NCBI GenBank assembly: GCA_945861635.1
Contig: CAMAWH010000059.1
Coordinates: 1 to 32,971, forward strand
Direction: 5' to 3'
DNA from: Klebsiella pneumoniae
GTDB taxonomy: Bacteria > Myxococcota_A > UBA796 > SXON01
DNA: 32,971 bases
This document shows, piece by piece, positions 16,025 to 22,994 of this stretch. A program made the translations under genes and the position numbers. Positions within the stretch are counted from its first letter, which is position 1; the number at the start of each line of letters is the position of its first letter. The notes beneath the pieces are model-generated. The model was not told where the DNA came from and ran no database searches. It saw only the letters and a list, made by a program, of their open reading frames with translations.

Positions 16025-17018
16025 CGGCGGCTGCAAACCGCGCCGGGTCCCACTCGCCCGGCAACACCGCGCCGTCGCAAATTGCATCGGCAAGCCGACG
16101 CGCCGTCAGCGGCGCCAACAGGATGCCGTTCCGGTAGTGCCCGCTAGCAACCCAGATGTCGTCTACGTTTCCGACGATGGGTTGGTTGTCGGGGCTTCCC
16201 GGCCGAAATCCCGACCAGGACCGCAGCACGCGCGCGCCGCCGAGCGCCGGGAGCATCCGGTAGGCGGCCGACAACACATCTGCGATTCCGGCCTCGGTCA
16301 CGCCACGAGAAAAGCCCACGTCCTCCACGGTTGCGCCGCACACGACCTCGTCCGCGCGGGGCACCAGATAGCCGCCGTTGCCAAACACGATGGTCTGGAT
16401 TCTGGCGTCCAGCGCAACGAGTTGGCCGCGCACCGGGCGCACCGGAATCGACGCCATTCCGGGCACGCGCGCCGTCCACGCACCCGCGCACACGACCACG
16501 GTGCCATCTACGCGATCCCCCGTATCCAACGTGACACCCCTACCGTCGATTGCGCGCACTTCCTTCCCCACGATGAACGTCGTCCCGCACCCGCCCGCCG
16601 CGGCATGGACCGCCCCGACGAGGCGCCGCGTGTCGACCGTCCCTTCTTCCGGTAGCCACCACAGAGAATCCGACACGAGTCCAGGTTGAATGCGGTGCAT
16701 TTCGGGCGTTGTCTGGCGGATCGCTTCGCGATCCGGCTGGTCGGGCAAAACCGACGCGACGCCACAACGCCGGAATCCGACGTCCCCGAGCGGCCGAACC
16801 CAGGCCTCATACATGTCGAGGCTGGCGACGCCGAGACGCCGGAACGCTTCGTCTCCGTGCGCCTCCACGCGCGGGGCGAGTATTCCCGCCGCCGCGCTGG
16901 ACGCCTCGGCGCCGACCACCGCGCGCTCCAGAACAACCACGCTGCACCCACGCCTTGTCAGCTCCCACGCCACGGCGCAACCCAACAACCCTCCCCCTAC
17001 AATCACGACCGGACGCAT
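15996..17018 (-). CDS. thiO: FAD-dependent glycine oxidase, ThiO type
   Basis: Oxidises glycine to iminoglycine for the thiazole ring of thiamine, or acts as a D-amino acid oxidase. About 340 residues. FAD dinucleotide fold VVIVGGGLLGCAVAWELTRRG at the N-terminus with the ribose-binding Glu in VVVLERA; EASSAAAGILAP; DGTVVVCAGAWT; PVRPVRGQLVAL; and the ThiO-typical C-terminal pair SWSGFRPGSPDNQPIVG and GHYRNGILLAPLTARRLAD. ATG 17018 is preferred over an in-frame GTG at 17024; no strong SD is visible. No other thi genes are near. Its last 29 bases overlap the convergent OPT gene, and its start is divergent from the lamin-tail gene with a 108-base shared upstream region. Confidence 0.88.
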   Translation of the reverse strand: MRPVVIVGGGLLGCAVAWELTRRGCSVVVLERAVVGAEASSAAAGILAPRVEAHGDEAFRRLGVASLDMYEAWVRPLGDVGFRRCGVASVLPDQPDREAIRQTTPEMHRIQPGLVSDSLWWLPEEGTVDTRRLVGAVHAAAGGCGTTFIVGKEVRAIDGRGVTLDTGDRVDGTVVVCAGAWTARVPGMASIPVRPVRGQLVALDARIQTIVFGNGGYLVPRADEVVCGATVEDVGFSRGVTEAGIADVLSAAYRMLPALGGARVLRSWSGFRPGSPDNQPIVGNVDDIWVASGHYRNGILLAPLTARRLADAICDGAVLPGEWDPARFAAAVSPPGSSAN

Positions 17019-17126
17019 ACGCACGCACGTAGCGGGAGCGATTCCGGCCCGCCATCTTCTCCCTGACGGAGCAAAACGCGGGTATCCTGCCAGCGTGTTA
17101 GCCCGGACCCGCCGGCAGGAGGCCTC

Positions 17127-18893
17127 ATGTTGCTCGCGTTCGTTGGCATCGTCACCACTCGCGCGTTCGCCGTGGAATGCGGCGTGCTCACTACGGTCAA
17201 GATCAATGAGTTCAACGTCGCATCGACGTCGGAGTGGGTGGAACTGTACAACGACAGCGGAGCCGAGGTGGTTATCGATGGATGGTCACTCGTCTACGGC
17301 AGCAGCGCCTGGAACAACGACGAGACGCTCCCGGCGGGCGCGTCGATTCCGGCGCACGGTTTTTACGTCATCGCTGCAAATCAGGCGGCGATCACCAAGG
17401 ACTACGACGCCGGAGACATGTCCGGGGTGGGGAACAGCGCCGGCGCGATTCGTGTGGAGTGCCAGGGTACCGTCGTCGACACCGTCGTCTATGGTAATTC
17501 AAACGCAGGCAGTTTTGTCGACGATACGCTGGCTGTCGCCACGGTGTTTGCCCCCACGCCGACGGCAACCGTAACGAGCGGCCGCTTTCCGGACGGCGTG
17601 GACATCGCCAAGGACGGCGCGGATTGGGGGGCAACCGAGCCCACCCCCGGCGCCCTGAACGTCGAGTCCACCGAGGTGGACACCGGAGACTCGGGTACAA
17701 CCAGCGTCGAAGCCGATTGCACCAACGCCGAGAATGTCCGCATCAACGAATTCGACGCCAACACGGGCGTGGATTGGGTCGAGCTCTACACCGATGGCGG
17801 AGACGTCGCGTTGGCGGGGTGGATCCTTGAGTTCGGGACGAGCGCCGGGAACACCGACACCGTGGAACTGGACGAGCACACGCTTGCCGAAAATGGCTAC
17901 TTCGTCGTCGGCAATTCCGACGCAGCCTACAAAGACGAGGAGGATACCGATCTCGACCTCGGCAACGCGTCGAACCCCGACTTCGTGCAGCTCAAATGCG
18001 GCGTCACGGTGATCGACACCGTCGTCTACGGCAAGTCCACCGCGACGAATTCGGACGCATGGACGGAAGACGGCGGCGCCGTCGCCACGAGCTACGCACC
18101 CATGCCTGGAAAAGGACACTCGTCCGCACGCAAAGAGGACGGCAAGGACACGAACGTCAGCGGCAAGGACTTCGTCGAAGACGAATTCCCCACGCCGGGT
18201 GCCGAGAATCCGCTGATCATCTGTGAGGCCGGCAACAACGACATCAAGCTGAACGAGGTCCTGTACAACCCCGCCGGCAGTGACGGGGACAACGATTGGG
18301 TCGAGATCTTCAACGCGGGAGACACGGCAGTACGCATCGACGGCTGGATCATCCAGTTGGCAACGAAGGACTTCGCCAACAAGTTCACGTTTCCGTACGA
18401 CACGACGATTTCGGCCGGTCAGTTCGTGACCGTGTCGGCGGGCGGCCTTGCCGGCGGAACCTTCACCGCCGACAGCTTCTCGATTGGCAACGGTACGGGC
18501 GGTGACGGCGTGCGCTTGGTGGACTGTGAAGGCGAGGCGATGGACACGCTGCTCTACGGCGCAGAATTGGAAGACGGCTCCGCGTTGGAGGACGACAACG
18601 GCGGCACGGACGTCGTCGCGCTGCTCGACAACGAGGGCTACTCCAACGGGCGCAGCCCCGACGGAGTAGACACGGACGAAACCAGCGATTGGGGCATCTA
18701 CTCGGTGCCAACGCCGGGGGCGCCCAATGGGGACCCAGCCGATCCGCCCGATGGCGACGGGAAGATCAAGAAGGGGTGTGGTGGCCCCGGCTCGGCCGAC
18801 AACCCCGGCGGTGGCTGCGTGACGGCGCCGATGCCGCTCGGCGGCCTGGAGTTGCTCCTCGTCGCGTTCAGCCTGCGGCGTCGCAAGCGCTGA
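17127..18893 (+). CDS. Secreted protein with three lamin-tail domains and a C-terminal anchor-like tail
   Basis: 588 residues. Signal peptide MLLAFVGIVTTRAFA, probable cleavage after Ala15. Three lamin-tail (LTD) domains start at about 23 (TVKINEFN...EWVELYN), 203 (NVRINEFD...DWVELYT) and 372 (DIKLNEVLYNP...DWVEIFN). Each has the I-N-E-x and W-V-E-[LI] hallmarks and a later DGW or AGW beta turn, and they are joined by Asp/Thr-rich linkers. The C-terminus (548-588) is KKGCGG, a Gly/Pro segment with GGGC, a short hydrophobic run LGGLELLLVAFSL and RRRKR. This resembles cell-envelope sorting tails such as MYXO-CTERM (Cys motif, hydrophobic segment, basic end). Excellent SD AGGAGG at 17117-17122. 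Probably a surface or secreted structural/adhesive protein; the exact role is unknown. Confidence 0.85.
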   Translation: MLLAFVGIVTTRAFAVECGVLTTVKINEFNVASTSEWVELYNDSGAEVVIDGWSLVYGSSAWNNDETLPAGASIPAHGFYVIAANQAAITKDYDAGDMSGVGNSAGAIRVECQGTVVDTVVYGNSNAGSFVDDTLAVATVFAPTPTATVTSGRFPDGVDIAKDGADWGATEPTPGALNVESTEVDTGDSGTTSVEADCTNAENVRINEFDANTGVDWVELYTDGGDVALAGWILEFGTSAGNTDTVELDEHTLAENGYFVVGNSDAAYKDEEDTDLDLGNASNPDFVQLKCGVTVIDTVVYGKSTATNSDAWTEDGGAVATSYAPMPGKGHSSARKEDGKDTNVSGKDFVEDEFPTPGAENPLIICEAGNNDIKLNEVLYNPAGSDGDNDWVEIFNAGDTAVRIDGWIIQLATKDFANKFTFPYDTTISAGQFVTVSAGGLAGGTFTADSFSIGNGTGGDGVRLVDCEGEAMDTLLYGAELEDGSALEDDNGGTDVVALLDNEGYSNGRSPDGVDTDETSDWGIYSVPTPGAPNGDPADPPDGDGKIKKGCGGPGSADNPGGGCVTAPMPLGGLELLLVAFSLRRRKR

Positions 18894-19045
18894 CCGCCTG
18901 ACGGAGGTCGGCGGAATGGGTGACAGACGTCCGTCGGTGACGCCCGTCACCACGTCGATATGAAAGTAGATACAACCTACCGTTTTCGAGCACAGCCGGT
19001 TGGCCCGCCCCTTGCCAGAGGGCAGGGCACCCCCCGAGGTGCTCT

Positions 19046-20491
19046 GTGTTGCTTCTTCTCGTCGCGTGTACGTCCCCCCTTTCCGCCTCCGCCAAACCCG
19101 CCCCGGAGGAAGTCGCGCGAACGCTCGCCCACGCCCCCGCCGATCAGGACGGGATCGTCTACGAAATCTACGTCCGCTCCTTCCAGGACACCGATGGTGA
19201 CGGCGTCGGCGACCTTGACGGCGTCCGCGCCCACCTCCCCTACCTCGACTGGCTCGGCGTCGACACCCTCTGGCTCATGCCGCTGTTTCCCGGCGATGGG
19301 CCTGCGGGTTACGGCGTCACCGATCACACATCGATTCGCGACGAATACGGCGGCGCCGAGGCGTTGTTCGACCTGGTCGACGCCGCGCACGACCGAAACA
19401 TGCTCGTGATCCTCGATCTTCCCATCAACCACGTGTCCGTCGAGCACGCCTGGTTCCGTGACGCAAACGCAGGACAGGGTCGTGAGCGTTTCGTGTTCGG
19501 AAGCAGCCAATGGGACGAGTACCGCTGGTTCCCGATGGGGGACGGATCTTTCTATTATGCCTTCTTTGGCGCGGATTTTCCGGACCTCAACTGGCGTGAG
19601 GAGAGCGTGCGCGCGGAGATGGAGGGCATGTTCACGATGTGGCTGGAGGCTGGCGTCGATGGGTTCCGGCTCGACGCGGTCAGCACGCTCATCGAGACGC
19701 CCACCGAGATCACCAACACCTCCGACACCCACGAACTGCTCCGCGAAATCGCAACCCTCGTTCACGATGTCGCGCCCGATGCGTTGTTGCTGGCCGAAGC
19801 CGGAGAGGCGAACACCTCGGCAAACATGACGTACCTCGGCGATGAAACCCCGGAGGCCGACCTCGTCCTGGACTTCCCGCGTCGGGATGCGCTGTTGGAA
19901 GCCGCGGAGTCCGGCAGCGTCGAAAGGCTTGTGGCCGTGCTCGCAGAGGAGGGGGAGGATGCGCGTAACGTGGCGCCCTTCCTCGGCTCGCACGACGTCT
20001 CCCGGTTGGCTTCGGTGGTTCGCGATCCGACGATGCGCAAGGCGTTGATGGCCGCGAACCTTACGCTTCCCGGCCGGCCGGTCCTCTACTACGGCGAGGA
20101 ACTCGACATCCATGACGTCCTCGACACGGGGGGCAAGGATTACGCGTGGCGAGGCCCGATGCCCTGGGATTCGACGCGCAACGGGGGGTTCACCTCCGGC
20201 ACCCCTTGGATGGCGGCAGACCCCGGCTACATGACCGGCACGAACGTCGATGACGAACTTCACAGCGCCGAGAGCATGCTTCTTTTCGTGAACTCCCTTA
20301 CGACGCTACGCGACGAAAATAGCGCATTGTCAGCGGGGAGCTTCGAAATCGTTGAGAGCCAGGGCGGGGTGCTCACCTTCCATCGCGAGAACGGCGCGGA
20401 CACGCTGGACGTCACCCTGCAATTCAGCGGCAAGGTGGGATGCAGCGTCGTGAGTCGAAGTGCGAGCGGGGAGCGGGTGGTGGGGTGTTGA
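19046..20491 (+). CDS. Alpha-amylase family (GH13) glycoside hydrolase, predicted lipoprotein
   Basis: 481 residues. Catalytic barrel begins at VYEIYVRSFQDTDGDGVGDLDGV, which includes the GH13 calcium-type loop. Conserved regions: LDLPINHVS (region I, 123-131), DGFRLDAVS with nucleophile D210, LLLAEAGE with acid/base E251, and FLGSHDVSR with D317. All three catalytic carboxylates are present. The N-terminus is MLLLLVACTS, an extremely short hydrophobic run with a lipobox-like VAC at Cys8, so it is probably a lipoprotein with an unusually short signal. Region II/III spelling and the GYGVTDHTSIRDEYGG segment suit alpha-amylase, alpha-glucosidase or cyclomaltodextrinase-like enzymes; substrate not assigned. 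Start GTG 19046 has a GAGG seven bases upstream; TTG 19049 is an alternative. Confidence 0.9.
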   Translation: MLLLLVACTSPLSASAKPAPEEVARTLAHAPADQDGIVYEIYVRSFQDTDGDGVGDLDGVRAHLPYLDWLGVDTLWLMPLFPGDGPAGYGVTDHTSIRDEYGGAEALFDLVDAAHDRNMLVILDLPINHVSVEHAWFRDANAGQGRERFVFGSSQWDEYRWFPMGDGSFYYAFFGADFPDLNWREESVRAEMEGMFTMWLEAGVDGFRLDAVSTLIETPTEITNTSDTHELLREIATLVHDVAPDALLLAEAGEANTSANMTYLGDETPEADLVLDFPRRDALLEAAESGSVERLVAVLAEEGEDARNVAPFLGSHDVSRLASVVRDPTMRKALMAANLTLPGRPVLYYGEELDIHDVLDTGGKDYAWRGPMPWDSTRNGGFTSGTPWMAADPGYMTGTNVDDELHSAESMLLFVNSLTTLRDENSALSAGSFEIVESQGGVLTFHRENGADTLDVTLQFSGKVGCSVVSRSASGERVVGC

Positions 20492-20508
20492 GGGGTGCTC
20501 AACGCTCC
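20482..20508. terminator. Possible hairpin between convergent genes
   Basis: An 11-pair stem, ggggtgttgag with ctcaacgctcc around a five-base loop (gggtg), includes two G-U pairs on the plus-strand transcript. It spans the stop codon of the GH13 gene and sits in the 22-base gap before the convergent sulfotransferase stop. No T-tract follows on either side, so it would be a weak or Rho-assisted terminator at best. Confidence 0.35.
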
Positions 20509-20513
20509 GCCGC

Positions 20514-21626
20514 CTACTCTGACTCCTCCGTGGGGTCCGTCGCGTCCTTGGCGTTCTGGCGGGTATTTCCCACTCCCCGCCCTTCCGCCCTTCCATCCGC
20601 CCCAAACCCCTCCCTCAACACCACCTCCAACCCAAACCTCACCTTCTCCATGGCCCCCCCAACGGCCGTCTCCTTGGCCATCCGCCGCGCCCACCGCAAA
20701 GCCCGCCGCTGCCGCTGGAATCGATCCAGCTCAATCTTCCTGGGTTTCCAGTTCGCCGGGTCCGCGTCCTCCATGGGTTTCCAGAACGTCTCGAGCGGAT
20801 ACCCCCATGTCGCGAGATCTGCGGGTTCTACCATTGCGATCTGCCGCGCCACGACTTCATAGCGCACGCGATTGGCGGCAAATTCAGCGCCCCAGGTCTC
20901 GATCGACGACGCCACCGGCCGGTCGTGCTTTTTCACGCCGACCGGATCCCCGAGTCCTTTGCCCACCACATCACGTTTCTTGTAGTTCAGCGCGTCCGGC
21001 TCGAAGGGAATATCAAGGTAGGTCGAAACCTTTTTGAGCGTTGCCTCCGGGTCCGTCACCAATTCCTCGTACCGCACATGGGTGAACGGCACCACGGTCT
21101 GCCGTAAAAAGCGCGCCATGGCCGGGATGTAGCGGGCGAGGATGGGGTTGAAGTCTGCCGCCGCCGCGTAGTCCCCGTCGAAGAAGCTCTCGGCGTAGCT
21201 GGCAAAGATTGCGGCGGGGTGCCGAGTCAGCACGATGTATTTCGCGCGCGGGTAGAGCTTTCCGAGAAACGGCAAAAGAAGACTATTGGCCGGCGTTTTG
21301 TCGAGAAAATACCTTTCTCCGTTCTTGGCGCTCCCGAGCATGCGCCCGTACATGGTGTCGGCGTACGCGCGCAGGGCGTCGAGATAGTCCGCCTCTCCCC
21401 CGGGGAGATCGGCAACGAAGCCCCGGACGCCTTCCGCCGATTGGAAGTGATCGAAGGGCGCCCGATCAATATTGTCGTAGTACCCGAGATGCGCCATCGG
21501 ACCTATCAAATGCGGCTCCGGGCGCGAATACACTTGCGACGTTGCGTTCAGTACGCGCATGAGCAGCGTAGACCCCGAACGTGGCGGGCCTACCAGAAAG
21601 ATCATCCGCTCCATCATCGCCGTCAT
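20514..21626 (-). CDS. PAPS-dependent sulfotransferase family protein
   Basis: 370 residues, cytoplasmic. The 5'-phosphosulfate-binding loop is FLVGPPRSGSTLLMRVL (10-26). The 3'-phosphate-binding motif is KYIVLTRHPAAIFASY (R135, S143). These two motifs define the Sulfotransfer_3-type family that moves sulfate from PAPS to hydroxyl or amino groups of lipids, glycans or small molecules. VRYEELVTDPEATLKKVSTYLDIPF is the usual distal helix region. The C-terminal ~60 residues are basic then acidic and look disordered. Start ATG 21626 gives the normal N-terminus; ATG 21617 or 21614 are possible. It lies 33 bases downstream of the small lipoprotein gene on the same strand and ends 22 bases from the GH13 gene. 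Acceptor unknown. Confidence 0.85.
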   Translation of the reverse strand: MTAMMERMIFLVGPPRSGSTLLMRVLNATSQVYSRPEPHLIGPMAHLGYYDNIDRAPFDHFQSAEGVRGFVADLPGGEADYLDALRAYADTMYGRMLGSAKNGERYFLDKTPANSLLLPFLGKLYPRAKYIVLTRHPAAIFASYAESFFDGDYAAAADFNPILARYIPAMARFLRQTVVPFTHVRYEELVTDPEATLKKVSTYLDIPFEPDALNYKKRDVVGKGLGDPVGVKKHDRPVASSIETWGAEFAANRVRYEVVARQIAMVEPADLATWGYPLETFWKPMEDADPANWKPRKIELDRFQRQRRALRWARRMAKETAVGGAMEKVRFGLEVVLREGFGADGRAEGRGVGNTRQNAKDATDPTEESE

Positions 21627-21659
21627 GGGCCCGCCGATCCCCTGCCTTCGATCCGTTGG

Positions 21660-22079
21660 CTACGGGCCACACACGGTCCGGCAAACAGGCGGCGGCTGAA
21701 CGGGCGCCGTGGCGCAGTCCTTCTCCGCATCCCGTTCGGTGCCGATGCAGCGTTCGGCGACGACCGGATCGTACGCCTCGCAGGCTTCCCGTTGGAGCTT
21801 CGCGGAAATGGCCGTTGCGCACTGGTCGATATCCGCGAAACCAGCGTCGTCAAGCAAGCTGCATGTTGACAGCATGTGGCAGTAGGCCTTGGCCTGCGCG
21901 GAAATGAACGAAGCGTACGTCGGATACGCATCGCCGCCGCCGCTGTCGGTGTCCGAATCGGCGTCGGTGTCCGTGTCCGAATCTCCAAGAATGTTCGAAT
22001 CACGCGCTGGTTTGTCACTGCCCGAATCGGTGCCCGCGCAGGCGGTGAGGAGCGAGAGGAACAAAAGGTTTCGGATCAT
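21660..22079 (-). CDS. Small Cys-rich lipoprotein of unknown function
   Basis: 139 residues from ATG 22079, chosen because it gives a clean lipoprotein signal (MIRNLLFLSLLTAC, lipobox L-L-T-A-C at Cys14) with AGGA five bases upstream. A longer frame from 22130 would add a basic non-signal extension. A low-complexity linker DSDTDTDADSDTDSGGGD follows the signal. The remaining ~85 residues form a small helical domain with eight cysteines (for example KAYCHMLSTCSLL, CATAI, REACEAYD, PVCRTVCGP), probably disulfide-bonded outside the cytoplasm. This layout is common among myxobacterial secreted lipoproteins. I recognise no named family. It lies 20 bases after murB. Confidence 0.75.
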   Translation of the reverse strand: MIRNLLFLSLLTACAGTDSGSDKPARDSNILGDSDTDTDADSDTDSGGGDAYPTYASFISAQAKAYCHMLSTCSLLDDAGFADIDQCATAISAKLQREACEAYDPVVAERCIGTERDAEKDCATAPVQPPPVCRTVCGP

Positions 22080-22099
22080 GAGTGTCCTGTCTCCCCCCT

Positions 22100-22990
22100 T
22101 CATAGCACGCCGGCGGAGGGAAACGGCCACAGGATTTCAGGCCAGTCCCCGAGCACATGGACCTCCGGCTGGAGGCAGATCCCGGTTTCGTTGCGGACGG
22201 TTTCCCACGCGGCGCGAATACAGTGCATCACGTTCAGCGCAGTTGCATCGCCGAGGTTGACGATGAAGTTCGCGTGGCGCTCGCTGATCTGGGCGCCGCC
22301 CACGCGATGTCCCTTGAGTCCTACCGACTCGATCAGCCGGCCGGCGGCGTCTCCCAGCGGGTTACGAAAGACGGAGCCGCAGCTCGGCAGATCGAGCGGC
22401 TGCGTTGCGCGTCGACGGGTCAGGTGCATCGCCATCCGCTCCTGCTCCTCCGCGACGCCGAGCGAGGTGAGGGCCAGCTCTGCGTGCGTCACGACGAATC
22501 CCGCCGGCAGTCCTCCTTCCCGGTAGTTCATCGGGAGCGCAGAACGTTCGATACGCGCGATTCGACCGTCGATGAGCCCCTCGACCGCGACCAGCACTCC
22601 CGAAATCTCGCCGAGCGCCGTACCCGCGTTCATGGCAACGGCGCCGCCCATGGTGCCCGGAACGCCGGCGAGGGGGCCCGCTCCGGCAAGTCCGAGCCGC
22701 GAAAGACGGGAAATAAGCACCGCATTCGGCACGCCGGCCCCAACGCGCACCACGACGCCGTTCGGCGGCCCGCCGACCACCTCGACGGCCCGGAATTCGC
22801 CGGCCAGGCGAACGGTCGTTCCAGAAATCCCGTGATCGGGAGCAAGGAGATTCGACCCATTGCCGAGCACGTGATCGATCCGCAGCGTCGTAAGCTCAGC
22901 GATGCTCTCCACGATGACGAAGCGTTCCATCGGCCCGCCCACCCGCCAGAATCCGTGGCGCGAAAGCGGCTCGCCAGAGGCCTCCTTCAC
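22100..22990 (-). CDS. murB: UDP-N-acetylenolpyruvoylglucosamine reductase MurB
   Basis: FAD/NADPH enzyme that reduces UDP-GlcNAc-enolpyruvate to UDP-MurNAc in the second committed step of peptidoglycan synthesis, in the cytoplasm. 296 residues. FWRVGGP at the N-terminus, LGNGSNLLAPD (FAD-binding), GAGPLAGVPGTMGGAVAMNAGT (hallmark), MNYREGG (substrate Tyr/Arg region), SCGSVFRNPLGDAAGRLIE (catalytic Ser in G-S-x-F-x-N-P) and a final Glu in QPEVHVLG. The start is GTG 22990, four bases after the stop of the A2M-like gene, so it is almost certainly co-transcribed with it. Rather than sitting among mur/fts genes, this murB sits in a cell-envelope defence-type context. Confidence 0.93.
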   Translation of the reverse strand: MKEASGEPLSRHGFWRVGGPMERFVIVESIAELTTLRIDHVLGNGSNLLAPDHGISGTTVRLAGEFRAVEVVGGPPNGVVVRVGAGVPNAVLISRLSRLGLAGAGPLAGVPGTMGGAVAMNAGTALGEISGVLVAVEGLIDGRIARIERSALPMNYREGGLPAGFVVTHAELALTSLGVAEEQERMAMHLTRRRATQPLDLPSCGSVFRNPLGDAAGRLIESVGLKGHRVGGAQISERHANFIVNLGDATALNVMHCIRAAWETVRNETGICLQPEVHVLGDWPEILWPFPSAGVL

Positions 22991-22994
22991 GCCC

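Noticed and set aside
13703..16093. Long open reading frame on the minus strand (796 codons) opposite the OPT gene
   Set aside because: It is a GC-bias shadow: Arg/His-rich, no recognisable domain, and the plus strand encodes a clear transporter over the same bases.
18936..18951. ggtgacgcccgtcacc inverted repeat after the lamin-tail gene as a terminator
   Set aside because: The stem is only six to seven bases with no T-tract, and such short symmetry is expected by chance in this GC-rich sequence.
17499..18953. 484-codon minus-strand frame opposite the lamin-tail gene
   Set aside because: Mirror of an Asp/Thr-rich coding sequence; no start context or domain.
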